A DNA stretch of 64,000 nucleotides from contig NZ_ABLD01000018.1 of assembly GCF_000172415.1 (NCBI RefSeq), positions 62,001 through 126,000 of the forward strand, in the 5' to 3' direction. A program made the translations under genes and the position numbers. The notes below the pieces were generated by a model. That model had not been told where the DNA came from. It did no database searches and worked only from the letters and a program-made list of their open reading frames with translations. Shown here piece by piece: positions 8,006 to 16,739 of the stretch. The first letter of the stretch is position 1. Every line of letters starts with the position of its first letter. The DNA is from Paraburkholderia graminis C4D1M (GTDB lineage: Bacteria; Pseudomonadota; Gammaproteobacteria; Burkholderiales; Burkholderiaceae).

Positions 8006-8431
8006 ATGAAACCGCTCACTGGTCCCGATCTTTGTCACTGTCTGGCTGCACGTCGCGCTGCCAGGTACGTGTCGCGTATTTACGATAGCCACTTGTCAGG
8101 CGTAGGTATTTCGATCTCGCAATTTTCGATACTTGCGCTCGTTGAAGAGCATCCAGGAATTGCGGTTGCCGATCTGGCGGACCTGATGGTGATGGAGCGG
8201 ACCACGTTGGTACGTGCACTCAGACCCCTGAGGGACGCAAAGTGGTTGACGAGCGATGCGGAAGGTCCGAAAGCGGCACTGACGTTCACGCTGTCCGCTG
8301 CGGGCAAGGCGAAGCTGTCGGAGGCTGAGCCCTGCTGGCGAGCAGCGCAGGCGGAGTTCGAAGCTGGCGTCAGTCGCAAACAGGCGGCTGCACTGCGGGC
8401 AGGTCTGTTGACCGTTGTCTTTGCAGGCTGA
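8006..8431 (+). CDS. MarR-family regulator
   Basis: 141-aa winged-helix regulator. The helical dimerisation segment is followed by ISISQFSILALVEEHPGIAV and ADLADLMVMERTTLVRALRPL (recognition helix) and the wing DAEGPKAALTFTLSAAG. MarR proteins usually repress their own gene and a neighbour until a phenolic or oxidising ligand, or Cys oxidation, releases them; Cys residues are present near the N-terminus. ATG 7991 would lie inside the operator palindrome, so ATG 8006 is preferred. Matching palindromes flank the gene, suggesting control of both itself and the downstream trio. Confidence 0.83.
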   Translation: MKPLTGPDLCHCLAARRAARYVSRIYDSHLSGVGISISQFSILALVEEHPGIAVADLADLMVMERTTLVRALRPLRDAKWLTSDAEGPKAALTFTLSAAGKAKLSEAEPCWRAAQAEFEAGVSRKQAAALRAGLLTVVFAG

Positions 8432-8444
8432 AAATTTTTCGTTC

Positions 8445-8464
8445 ATATGTGTAATTGCACATAT
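8445..8464. promoter_or_regulatory. MarR-type operator, downstream copy
   Basis: ATATGTGTAATTGCACATAT, with perfect 7-bp arms around TAATTG, lies 43 bp before the start of the SnoaL-like gene. It repeats the site in front of marR, and so ties the next operon to that regulator. Confidence 0.68.
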
Positions 8465-8507
8465 TATCTGTCTCATTCCGATCAACGTCTTCTTTCAAGG
8501 ACTTTGC

Positions 8508-9056
8508 ATGACAGCCTTTCCTTCCGTCCCGCATGTGAGCACAGTCAGCGCCGAAGACCGGGCGAGCGCCGTCGACTTCGTCAATCGCGTCAACTGGTTC
8601 TTCGAGACATGGGACGTCGAAGCCATGATCGAGGCATTCCTGCCCGACGCCGTGGCGTACCACTTTCACGGAACGATTAATGGACACACCGAAATCCGGC
8701 GCTTCTTCGAGCATGACTATCCGTATCTGATACCTGGCGTGGGGCGTCATGCCACAAACCATATCGTCGATGAGGACGAAGACGGCGTGGTCGTGCGATA
8801 TCAAAACCTGCTGATCCGCTATGCCTCGCCCGAGGATGCGTCGAAACTCGGTGCGGGCCAGGTGATGCACAGCGATGCCGGGCTGCCCGCGATCTGGCTG
8901 TATTCGCCGATGCGTGACCGGCTGCGCAAGACGGCGGCGGGGTGGAGGATCTATGAGCGCTATATCGGCGGTTCGACCACCAGTCGTGTCCTCACGCCTG
9001 CCGACACATCAGCAGCTGCCGTGGCGCCGTATCTCCCGAAGCTTCAAGGGGTGTAA
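8508..9056 (+). CDS. SnoaL-like / NTF2-fold protein
   Basis: 182-aa soluble protein with the cone-shaped NTF2/SnoaL pattern: AVDFVNRVNWFFETWDVEAM, FLPDAVAYHFHGTINGHTEIRRFF, and a C-terminal AAGWRIYERYIGG strand. Such proteins act as isomerases, cyclases, dehydratases or ligand-binding subunits; no catalytic residues can be assigned. ATG 8508 follows AAGGA. The next gene (aldo/keto reductase) begins 2 bp after its stop, so they are one operon, downstream of a MarR operator. Confidence 0.78.
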   Translation: MTAFPSVPHVSTVSAEDRASAVDFVNRVNWFFETWDVEAMIEAFLPDAVAYHFHGTINGHTEIRRFFEHDYPYLIPGVGRHATNHIVDEDEDGVVVRYQNLLIRYASPEDASKLGAGQVMHSDAGLPAIWLYSPMRDRLRKTAAGWRIYERYIGGSTTSRVLTPADTSAAAVAPYLPKLQGV

Positions 9057-9058
9057 TC

Positions 9059-10105
9059 GTGCGATATCGTGTCTTCGGTAAACATACGGGCCTGCGCGTG
9101 TCTGAGCTGGTTCTTGGTACAGCCAACTTCGGCGGCCGGTGGGGGTACGGGTCAGATCTTGACGCCGCACGCGAGATCGTCGACCGATATGCGGACGCGG
9201 GCGGTAACTTTGTGGATTGCGCCGACGTGTATCAGTTCGGAGAATCCGAGGAGTTTCTCGGTAAGCTCCTCTCGGGCCGTCGCGATAACTTCGTGGTTGC
9301 GACCAAGTACACTCAGGCATCGGCACCCAACGCGGGCGCTTTGGCGACGGGCAATAGCCGGCTCGCGATGCGCCTGTCCGTTGAGGCGAGCCTCAAGCGT
9401 CTCAAGACCGATCGCATTGACCTCTACTGGGTGCACTTTTCCGATGGCATCACGCCAACGGACGAGATCATGCGAGGCCTGGACGACCTGGTGTGCAGCG
9501 GCAAGGTGCTCTATATCGGACTGTCCGACTTCCCTGCGTGGCGCGTTGCGCGGGCGGCAACGATCGCCGAGTTGCGCGGCTGGGCGCGAGTCGCCGGCTT
9601 GCAGTTCGAGCACAGCCTGGTGGAGCGCACAGCCGAGCACGAACTGATACCGGCAGGCCAGGCACTTGGACTGGGGATGGTGGCGTGGTCGCCGCTCGGT
9701 GGTGGACTGCTTTCGGGCAAGTACCGTCGGGGCGAGAAAGGGCGCCTTGAAGCACTGGGCGGTGCCGTATTCCAGCAGGAAAATTCCGGCCAGCGTACGG
9801 CGATCGTCGATGCCACCCTTGCGGTTGCAACCGAGCTTGGGGTCACGCCATCCGAGGTGGCAGTAGCGTGGGTCTTGCTAAAGGGTTCGCTGCCGATCAT
9901 TGGACCTCGGACGAGCGAACAGTTATCGGCATACCTTGGCGCTGCAAAGCTCACGCTTGCGCAGCATCACGTCGAGCGGCTGGATGATGCCAGTGCATTG
10001 GCTCCGATCTTTCCGCAGTCAATGATTGACGCGCCTGCGTACCGGCAAGCTGCGGCCGGAGGCCAGTACGAGCGCATCGTCATGCCTGAAACGCCGGCTC
10101 CCTGA
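9059..10105 (+). CDS. Aldo/keto reductase
   Basis: 348-aa NAD(P)H-dependent reductase of the AKR superfamily. The catalytic tetrad is visible: Asp53 and Tyr58 in VDCADVYQFGESE, Lys83 in ATKY, His126 in YWVHFSD. The cofactor-binding end contains WSPLGGGLLSGKYRRG and the loop IIGPRTSEQL. It would reduce an aldehyde or ketone. The GTG start at 9059 lies 2 bp after the preceding stop and behind AAGGGG. It shares an operon with the SnoaL-like and GST genes, consistent with detoxification of reactive carbonyls under MarR control. Confidence 0.9.
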   Translation: MRYRVFGKHTGLRVSELVLGTANFGGRWGYGSDLDAAREIVDRYADAGGNFVDCADVYQFGESEEFLGKLLSGRRDNFVVATKYTQASAPNAGALATGNSRLAMRLSVEASLKRLKTDRIDLYWVHFSDGITPTDEIMRGLDDLVCSGKVLYIGLSDFPAWRVARAATIAELRGWARVAGLQFEHSLVERTAEHELIPAGQALGLGMVAWSPLGGGLLSGKYRRGEKGRLEALGGAVFQQENSGQRTAIVDATLAVATELGVTPSEVAVAWVLLKGSLPIIGPRTSEQLSAYLGAAKLTLAQHHVERLDDASALAPIFPQSMIDAPAYRQAAAGGQYERIVMPETPAP

Positions 10106-10107
10106 CA

Positions 10108-10728
10108 ATGCCCGCCGACGTTACCCTGTATGGCGCGAAGACGGGTAACTGTCTTCGTGTGGCGATTGCGCTGGAGGAACTCGCGATCGCCCACCAGGTC
10201 GTGAAGCTCGATCTTCGGGCGGGGGAGCAGCGCACACCAGACTTCCTTTCACTGAATCCGAGTGGAAAAGTGCCGGTGCTGCGAGTTCGCTCGTCGGCGG
10301 CGCCTCCGCTTGTCCTCGCGCAGTCCAATGCGATTCTTCTTTACCTTGCGCGACGAGCGGGAGGCAGGTTGTTACCGCCCGAAACGGATGCATCGGCGCC
10401 CTTTGCACTCGAGCGATTCTTCTTTTTCGTGACTGACGTGATCGCGCCCAGCCACGCGGCCTTCTTTCTGAAGAACAAAGGGTGCGAGGAGGGACAAAGA
10501 TTGATGGAACGGCGCAGCCTTGAGATGCTCCTTGCAAGCGAGAGGTTTCTGCAAAACGCACCGTTCATGGCAGGGCAGTCATTCACGCTCGCAGACATCG
10601 CTGCTGTCAGCATAGTGGCCGCGCAGTCGCCGTCGATCGACTGGGCGCGGTATCCGCAACTTCAGCGATGGTTCGCTGCCGTGATGGCGAGGCCCAGCAT
10701 AGAGCGTGGCATGATCGCTTTCGACTGA
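10108..10728 (+). CDS. Glutathione S-transferase
   Basis: 206-aa GST starting 2 bp after the reductase stop. The thioredoxin-like N-domain has LYGAKTGNCLRVAIALEEL, the cis-Pro segment NPSGKVPVL and the glutathione-binding AQSNAILLYLAR. The helical C-domain has FMAGQSFTLADIAAV with the conserved Asp. It is a second GST, only distantly like the one at 3.7 kb. As the third gene of the MarR-flanked operon it would add glutathione conjugation to the carbonyl reduction step. Confidence 0.87.
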   Translation: MPADVTLYGAKTGNCLRVAIALEELAIAHQVVKLDLRAGEQRTPDFLSLNPSGKVPVLRVRSSAAPPLVLAQSNAILLYLARRAGGRLLPPETDASAPFALERFFFFVTDVIAPSHAAFFLKNKGCEEGQRLMERRSLEMLLASERFLQNAPFMAGQSFTLADIAAVSIVAAQSPSIDWARYPQLQRWFAAVMARPSIERGMIAFD

Positions 10729-10731
10729 AGC

Positions 10732-11715
10732 TCAGCGTGACGGCATGCCCTGATCCGGATCTGCACCATGACGTATGGCACCGGGCGAATATCCGAAATG
10801 TGCCTTGAAGGCCCGCGAGAACGAGGAGTCCGACTGGTAACCGGCGACAGACGCTGCCTCGCTGATTCGCACACGACCGTTGCGCAGCAGGTCGGCGGCA
10901 AGGCTCAGGCGCCACCGTGCGAGATACCTGAGCGGCGGCTCGCCGACAATCTCCGTGAATCGGTCCGCAAAGTGCGACCGGGACATGGTCGCAATCTTCG
11001 CAAGCGCACCCAGTTTCCATTCATGCGCGGGATCCTCATGCATGGCCGCCAGTGCACGCCCAAGTCGTGCGTCGCCGAGGCCCCGGAGCCATCCGCTATG
11101 AGCGGGACTCTTCGCCACCCACTCGCGCAAGCTCCGTATCACCAGCAGATCGATCAGGCGCGAGATCATGAGCGCAGCGCCTGGCGACGGCTCGCTCGCT
11201 TCCAGCCGCACGAACCGCAGGATCGCGTGTTGCCATTCCGGTGTACCCGATGCGTCGGCCCGGAGATGAATGACATCCGGGAGACCCGCGATCAATGAGC
11301 CGGCGGACGCGGATTCGAATACGAACGAGCCCGTCAGGACGCGAAAGGGCTTTTCGGCGAAGCTGCGACATTCATCGGGTCGCGAGGGTGATCCGGGCAG
11401 AGAGTCACGCGCATGGATTGCGGAGAGAACATGCGCACATCCCTTAGGTAGCAAAACAAGATCACCGGCGACTAACGTGGTCGTATCGATAGCGATCGCG
11501 TCGAGCCGGAAGGCGCCGTCCTGAATAAAGTGAAAGCGGGCGCGTCCAGCATCAAAGGGCTTGCGTTGCGCCTCGACCGTCTCGTATATCTCGATTGATT
11601 CGCCTCGTAGCCGTATCAGATCGAGAACGTCGGAAAGCACATCTTGCCGGGACAGCCTGTGTGCACGCGATTCGCGCTCATGAATGGATCGCCTCATCGC
11701 GTCGTCGCCGATCAT
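10732..11715 (-). CDS. AraC-family transcriptional regulator
   Basis: 327-aa activator. The N-terminal half resembles the cupin sensor of the CapR/RCS1-type AraC proteins (RLRGESIEIYE, LLPKGCAHVL, GSFVFESA). The C-terminal 100 residues contain the two helix-turn-helix motifs: WKLGALAKIATMSRSHFADR and ISEAASVAGYQSDSSFSRAF, ending FKAHFGYSPGAIR. It is convergent with the GST, with 3 bp between stops. Start may be ATG 11715 or 11697. A terminator-like hairpin lies just in front of the start. Confidence 0.86.
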   Translation of the reverse strand: MIGDDAMRRSIHERESRAHRLSRQDVLSDVLDLIRLRGESIEIYETVEAQRKPFDAGRARFHFIQDGAFRLDAIAIDTTTLVAGDLVLLPKGCAHVLSAIHARDSLPGSPSRPDECRSFAEKPFRVLTGSFVFESASAGSLIAGLPDVIHLRADASGTPEWQHAILRFVRLEASEPSPGAALMISRLIDLLVIRSLREWVAKSPAHSGWLRGLGDARLGRALAAMHEDPAHEWKLGALAKIATMSRSHFADRFTEIVGEPPLRYLARWRLSLAADLLRNGRVRISEAASVAGYQSDSSFSRAFKAHFGYSPGAIRHGADPDQGMPSR

Positions 11716-11727
11716 GTCTTGCGCCTC

Positions 11728-11757
11728 AAAAAAAAGCGCACTTCAGGGAACGTGCGC
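11728..11757 (-). terminator. Intrinsic terminator in front of the AraC gene
   Basis: On the minus strand GCGCAC, a 10-nt loop and GTGCGC are followed by eight U. It ends only 12 nt before the AraC start codon at 11715. It either ends an unseen leftward transcript or attenuates the AraC gene itself. Confidence 0.6.
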
Positions 11758-12022
11758 CGCGACAAAAGAAGGACCGGTATGGAGGAGCGCTCCTTCATGC
11801 CGCAAAAAGAACAAACGCAATCACCTGCCATGGCACGCGAAAGCGATTCCACGCGCACAGTAGTTAAAAGCGTGCACAGCATAGCGGATCCAGTTGTTCG
11901 CATAAATCCGTCGATGATGAATACACATGCTGCCAGGCGCGAACAATCGGGCGAAGCGTTGCTGGTTCTGAGATGCATCGGTTGAGGGCCGGTAGAGCTA
12001 CTGGTTAGCGCCTTGAAAAGTC
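11758..12022. other. Spacer between the AraC gene and the efflux promoter
   Basis: No gene recognised. A leftward 109-codon frame crosses it but it runs through the terminator hairpin and has no family features. Confidence 0.4.
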
Positions 12023-12063
12023 TTGACGTTTTAGATTTCACATGTAATCTAACGCCAGTTAGA
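12023..12063 (+). promoter_or_regulatory. Promoter and operator of the RND operon
   Basis: TTGACG (12023-12028) and TAATCT (12045-12050) are separated by 16 bp. TCTAACGCCAGTTAGA (12048-12063), with 6-bp arms, overlaps the -10 and runs into the transcription start, as expected for a repressor site. The nearest candidates to bind it are the LysR and TetR genes downstream of the operon. Confidence 0.55.
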
Positions 12064-12181
12064 AGTTGTTCAAAATCTAAATAGCCGCGTTGTCCGGTCC
12101 GCGCAATCAGTTGGTGCGCCGATTGGTCGAGACGCCGTTTCGCGACGAGGCGAACGACAACACTTTTCGAGGTGATCGAAG

Positions 12182-13420
12182 TTGGATACGAAAATAAGGC
12201 TGGAAGACGGCAGAACAGTTCGTCGTGCGCGATATGGCACGGTGGGCCGACGCGCCAGAACCTGGGCTGCCGCAGCCGCTGTGATCATGGCAAGCGGGGG
12301 CGCGTGGTTTCTCTACTCGCATGATGGCGGTGATAGCGTCGCCAATGCTCGACCCGTGCCGCCCCATGAGGTAACGATCAGCCGGCCGCTGGTACGCGAC
12401 CTCGACACCCGACTTGGATTTCTTGGGCAGTTCTCGGCCGTCGATCAGGTGGAACTGCGCGCACAGGTAGGCGGTACGCTCACAGGTGTTCACTTCAGGG
12501 ACGGCGACATCGTTCACAAGGGCGATCTGCTGTTCACCATCGATCCCGTGCCGTATGAGATTCGGCTCGCGCAGGCGACTGCCTTGCGGCGCACCGCTGA
12601 GGCGCGCCTCGTTCTGGCAAAGCAGGAGTTGGCGCGCGCACGGGAGCTTGAGCGCAATGATGCTGGCACGACGCAGAACGTCGAGCAGCGCACGTCCGAA
12701 CTGAATGCTGCGCAAGCCGCACTCGACGATGCTGCGGCGCAGATCCGCGACGCCCGCTTCGATCTGGATCGCTGCCGCATCACGGCGCCGTTTACCGGCC
12801 GCATTGGCAGGCATCTTGTTTCCACCGGTAACCTTATTGCAGGCAGCCGTGGCGCAACGAGTCCGACGACGTTGCTCGCGACGCTCGTCTCGCTCGATCC
12901 GGTCTACCTCGACTTCGATATGAGCGAGGCGGACTTCCAGTCGTTTTCGCAGTATCGCGGCGACGCCAAAGGGCCGATTGCAAATCGCGTCGAACTGGCG
13001 GCGGGCAATTCGACGACCTACACACGGCAAGGCACGCTTGATTTCGTCGACAACGTGCTGGACCGTTCCAGCGGCACAATCCACGCCCGAGCGACGGTGT
13101 CCAATGCCGACCTGCGCTTTACACCTGGCGAGTTCTCGCGCGTGCGTCTCGCGGTGGCGCACCCCGCACCGACGCTGCTCGTGCCGGACGCATCCGTTTT
13201 ACCCGACCAGTCCGAGTACCTCGTGATGACGGTTAGCACCGACGGAACGGTTGTGGCAAAGCATGTCGAGGTCGGTGAGATACGCGGGGGATTGCGTGTG
13301 ATCCGCTCGGGCCTGTCTCGGGACGATCGCGTGATCGTCGACGGTTTGCCCTTTGCGGCGCCCGGAACGAAAGTGGCGACGCGCGATGGTGCGATCCGCT
13401 ATGAGCCTAAACAGAACTAG
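12182..13420 (+). CDS. RND efflux membrane fusion protein
   Basis: 412-aa periplasmic adaptor (HlyD/AcrA/MexE type). An N-terminal membrane anchor lies at about 28-46. VELRAQVGGTLTGVHFRDGD is the lipoyl half-motif, a long Ala/Glu-rich coiled-coil hairpin spans about 130-190, and FDLDRCRITAPFTGRIGRHL is the second lipoyl half. A beta-barrel and membrane-proximal domain follow. It bridges the pump to the outer-membrane channel. The TTG start at 12182 has GAGGTGA upstream; no better ATG exists. It is the first gene of a three-gene pump operon, 14 bp before the pump. Confidence 0.9.
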   Translation: MDTKIRLEDGRTVRRARYGTVGRRARTWAAAAAVIMASGGAWFLYSHDGGDSVANARPVPPHEVTISRPLVRDLDTRLGFLGQFSAVDQVELRAQVGGTLTGVHFRDGDIVHKGDLLFTIDPVPYEIRLAQATALRRTAEARLVLAKQELARARELERNDAGTTQNVEQRTSELNAAQAALDDAAAQIRDARFDLDRCRITAPFTGRIGRHLVSTGNLIAGSRGATSPTTLLATLVSLDPVYLDFDMSEADFQSFSQYRGDAKGPIANRVELAAGNSTTYTRQGTLDFVDNVLDRSSGTIHARATVSNADLRFTPGEFSRVRLAVAHPAPTLLVPDASVLPDQSEYLVMTVSTDGTVVAKHVEVGEIRGGLRVIRSGLSRDDRVIVDGLPFAAPGTKVATRDGAIRYEPKQN

Positions 13421-13434
13421 CGGACAGTGAAGCC

Positions 13435-16400
13435 ATGCGTATTGCCCATTTCTTTATCGACAGGCCGCGCTTCGCGACGGTGGTCAGTGCCTTTCTGACG
13501 CTAATTGGCCTGGGCGCGATGTTCGTGCTTCCCGTCGCCCAGTACCCGGAAATCGTTCCACCGACTGTGCAGGTGACGACATCCTATCCGGGTGCGTCGG
13601 CCGAAACGATTGCGCGAACAGTGGCCACGCCGCTGGAGCAGCAGATCAACGGCGTCGAGAACATGCTCTACATGAGCAGCCAGTCCACGGGAGACGGCCG
13701 GTTGACGGTCACGGTTACGTTTCGTATCGGCACCGACCTGAACGTCGCGCAGATGCTCACACAGAATCGGGTTCAGGATGCACTACCGCGCCTGCCCGAA
13801 GACGTCCGGCGCCTTGGCGTTCAGGTGAGGAAGTCCACACCTAGCATATTGCTGGCTGTTCACCTGTACTCTCCTGACAGAACGCGCGACACACTTTATC
13901 TCTCGAACTACGCGACGTTGCACGTGAAGGACACGCTAGCGCGTCTGCAAGGCGTCGGCGACGTGCAGTTCCAGGGTGCCCGTGAGTACGCAATGCGTAT
14001 CTGGATCGACCCCGACAAGGTCGCAGCCAACAATCTGAACGCGAGTGAAGTGCTCACAGCACTACGCGCACAGAACCTGCAGGTATCGGCTGGTGTCCTG
14101 AACCAGCCGCCCACGGCGGGCAGCGACGCGTACCAGATAAACGTAGAGGCGCTCGGCCGGCTGTCCACGCCACAGCAATTTTCCGACGTCGTCGTCAAGT
14201 CCGACGCACAGGGTCGCGTGACGCGGATACGCGATATTGGCCTGGTCGAAGTCGGCGCCGCAGACTACGGCTCGACCGCTTTCATGGACCGTGACAACGC
14301 TTCGACGTTGCTCATCTACGCGGAGCCCGGTGCGAACTCGCTTGCAGTCGAGCAGCAGGTTTTGTCCGCGATGCGCGGGCTAAAGAATGAGTTCCCCGCA
14401 GGAATGGACTACAAGATCATCTACGACCCGACCATCTTTATCGGCAAATCGGTCGACGAGGTGATTGTCACCATATTCGTCGCAATCCTGCTGGTTGTTG
14501 GCGTCGTCTTTCTTTTCCTGCAGAACTGGAGGGCCACGATTATCCCCGTCGTTGCAATTCCGGTCTCCCTGCTTGGGTCGTTCATCGTACTCGCCACGTT
14601 CGGAATATCGCTAAACAACCTGTCTTTGTTTGGCCTCGTGCTGGCGGTCGGCATTGTCGTTGATGATGCGATCGTCGTAGTCGAGAACGTCGAGCGCAAC
14701 ATGCGCTCTGGCATGTCGCCGGTAGAGGCGGCCCACCGGACGATGGACGAAGTGGGCGGGGCACTGCTGTCGATTGCGTTGACGCTATGTGCGGTCTTCA
14801 TCCCGTCCGCCTTCCTTAGCGGGATTTCGGGGCTGTTCTTTCGCCAGTTTGCGGTGACGATCGCAGCATCGACTGTCATATCCTGCTTTGTGTCGCTTAC
14901 GCTGAGTCCCGCCCTCTGCGCGGTGCTCTTCAAGTCGCATGAGCCGCATATCGCGTCGCATGGGGGCCTCGCGCAGCGTCTGCTACATGCGGGCTTTGAT
15001 CGCTTTAACAGGGGCTTTGACAGACTGTCGTTCGGGTACGGAAACGTCACCCGTCGTATCGTTCGTGGACTCACCGTCGTTCTCGCAATATACGTCGTGC
15101 TGATTGGCATTACGGGTCTTGAGTTCTCGCGTACGCCAACCGGCTTTATTCCGGAGCAGGATCAGGGTTATCTGATTACCGTGGTTCAACTTCCGCCGGG
15201 CGCGGCACTCGACCGTACCGAGAAAGTGGTCCGAAATGCCATTGACATTATCCTGACGACGCGCGGAATTGAACACGTTGCCCCGTTCGTTGGGCTTGAC
15301 GCAACAACGTTGACCGTGGCGTCGAACTCGGGAACGATTTTTTCGGGGTTGCCGTCGCTGTACAACCACGAGATTCCGGGAGTGACCGCGAACACGGTAC
15401 TGGCCGACCTGCGCAAACGCCTTTCCGTCATCAAGGACGCTTATGTGCTGACCATTCCGCCGCCTCCTGTGCAGGGTCTTGGCAATTCGGGCGGGTTCAA
15501 GATGATGCTGGAGGACCGCGCGGGACTTGGGTCAGAGGCGCTCGTGCATGCGGCGAATGCCCTTGTTGCTGCGGCCAACAGGGATCCCAGTTTTGCCGGC
15601 GTCTTCACCCTGTTCAATGCGGGGTCGCCATCGGTTTTCGCGAATATTGATCGTGTAAAGGCCGAAAAGGTCGGGCTCACACCCACGGATGTGTTTTCCG
15701 CACTGCAGGTCTATCTGGGTTCACAGTACGTGAACGACTTCAACTATCTTGGCAGAACTTATCAGGTCATTGTTCAGGCTGACGGGCAATTCCGGCATAC
15801 GCCTCAGGACATCACCCGTCTAAAAGCGCGAAACCAGTTCGGTGAGATGGTGCCGGTCGGCACAGTGGCGCAAATGGAGAACCGTACGATTCCCTATCGG
15901 GTGCCTCGCTACAACTTGTATCCTGCCGCGGAAGTTCAGGGCGTCGCAGCGCCAGGCATCGCCACCGGTACAGCACTCCATCGCATGGAAGAGCTTGCCC
16001 ATCAGGTGCTGCCGCAGGGTATCAGCTTCGAATGGACGGACCTGGCTTACCAGCAGCAGCAACACGGCACGCCGACGCTCCTGGTATTCGGAGCAGCTGC
16101 GCTCTTCGTGTTTCTCGTTCTCGTCGCGCAGTATGAGAGCTGGAAGCTACCGCTTGCGATCGTCCTGATCGTACCGATGTGTATTCTCGCGTCGGTCACT
16201 GGCCTGATCGCTCGCGGCATGCCCATCGATATCCTGGCGCAGATCGGCTTCGTCGTTCTCGTCGGACTGGCTGCGAAGAATGCCATCCTGATAGTCGAAT
16301 TTGCGCGTCAGAAGGAGGACGAGGGGACCGCACCGGTTGACGCCGCGGTGCACGCTGCACGCACACGCCTGCGTCCTATCCTGATGACGTCTTTTGCCTT

Positions 16401-16572
16401 CATCCTCGGAGTGGCGCCGCTCGCGGTCGCCACAGGAGCAGGCGCTGAAATGCGCCAGTCGCTGGGAACGGCGGTGCTGTTCGGCATGCTGGGTGTGACT
16501 TGCTTCGGACTTCTGTTCACTCCTGCCTTTTATGTTTTCATCCGCAAATTTGGCCGTAAGGAGCGCACATGA
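13435..16572 (+). CDS. RND multidrug efflux pump, HAE1 family
   Basis: 1045-aa inner-membrane proton-driven pump (AcrB/MexF type), full length for the family. It starts MRIAHFFIDRPRFATVVSAF; TM4 contains the proton-relay pair Asp410-Asp411 in VGIVVDDAIVVVENVERN. The two large periplasmic loops contain SSQSTGDGRLTVTVTF and, later, NDFNYLGRTYQVIVQAD. TM10 has LVGLAAKNAILIVEFARQ with the relay Lys. It would export hydrophobic drugs, dyes, solvents or aromatic acids. The stop overlaps the frame that leads to the outer-membrane gene. Substrates cannot be deduced. Confidence 0.95.
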   Translation: MRIAHFFIDRPRFATVVSAFLTLIGLGAMFVLPVAQYPEIVPPTVQVTTSYPGASAETIARTVATPLEQQINGVENMLYMSSQSTGDGRLTVTVTFRIGTDLNVAQMLTQNRVQDALPRLPEDVRRLGVQVRKSTPSILLAVHLYSPDRTRDTLYLSNYATLHVKDTLARLQGVGDVQFQGAREYAMRIWIDPDKVAANNLNASEVLTALRAQNLQVSAGVLNQPPTAGSDAYQINVEALGRLSTPQQFSDVVVKSDAQGRVTRIRDIGLVEVGAADYGSTAFMDRDNASTLLIYAEPGANSLAVEQQVLSAMRGLKNEFPAGMDYKIIYDPTIFIGKSVDEVIVTIFVAILLVVGVVFLFLQNWRATIIPVVAIPVSLLGSFIVLATFGISLNNLSLFGLVLAVGIVVDDAIVVVENVERNMRSGMSPVEAAHRTMDEVGGALLSIALTLCAVFIPSAFLSGISGLFFRQFAVTIAASTVISCFVSLTLSPALCAVLFKSHEPHIASHGGLAQRLLHAGFDRFNRGFDRLSFGYGNVTRRIVRGLTVVLAIYVVLIGITGLEFSRTPTGFIPEQDQGYLITVVQLPPGAALDRTEKVVRNAIDIILTTRGIEHVAPFVGLDATTLTVASNSGTIFSGLPSLYNHEIPGVTANTVLADLRKRLSVIKDAYVLTIPPPPVQGLGNSGGFKMMLEDRAGLGSEALVHAANALVAAANRDPSFAGVFTLFNAGSPSVFANIDRVKAEKVGLTPTDVFSALQVYLGSQYVNDFNYLGRTYQVIVQADGQFRHTPQDITRLKARNQFGEMVPVGTVAQMENRTIPYRVPRYNLYPAAEVQGVAAPGIATGTALHRMEELAHQVLPQGISFEWTDLAYQQQQHGTPTLLVFGAAALFVFLVLVAQYESWKLPLAIVLIVPMCILASVTGLIARGMPIDILAQIGFVVLVGLAAKNAILIVEFARQKEDEGTAPVDAAVHAARTRLRPILMTSFAFILGVAPLAVATGAGAEMRQSLGTAVLFGMLGVTCFGLLFTPAFYVFIRKFGRKERT

Positions 16573-16739
16573 TCTTCACTACTGCCGTTGCTCGCAGACT
16601 AATGTGTGTTTCAGGTTCGCATAGTGAAGCTGGCAATCTTCGACACGAGCCGCATGACGGCGCCCCATATCTGCCCGAGATCAGCGGAGCGAAACCGGCG
16701 TGCCGGCGGCAGGCGGCTGAAGACGGACGTCACACGGTC

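Noticed and set aside
11712..12041. 109-codon leftward frame between AraC and the pump
   Set aside because: It reads through an intrinsic terminator and covers the pump promoter; no family features.
12107..13162. A 351-codon open frame antisense to the membrane fusion protein
   Set aside because: It is the mirror frame of a well-supported gene in high-GC DNA and has no family signature.
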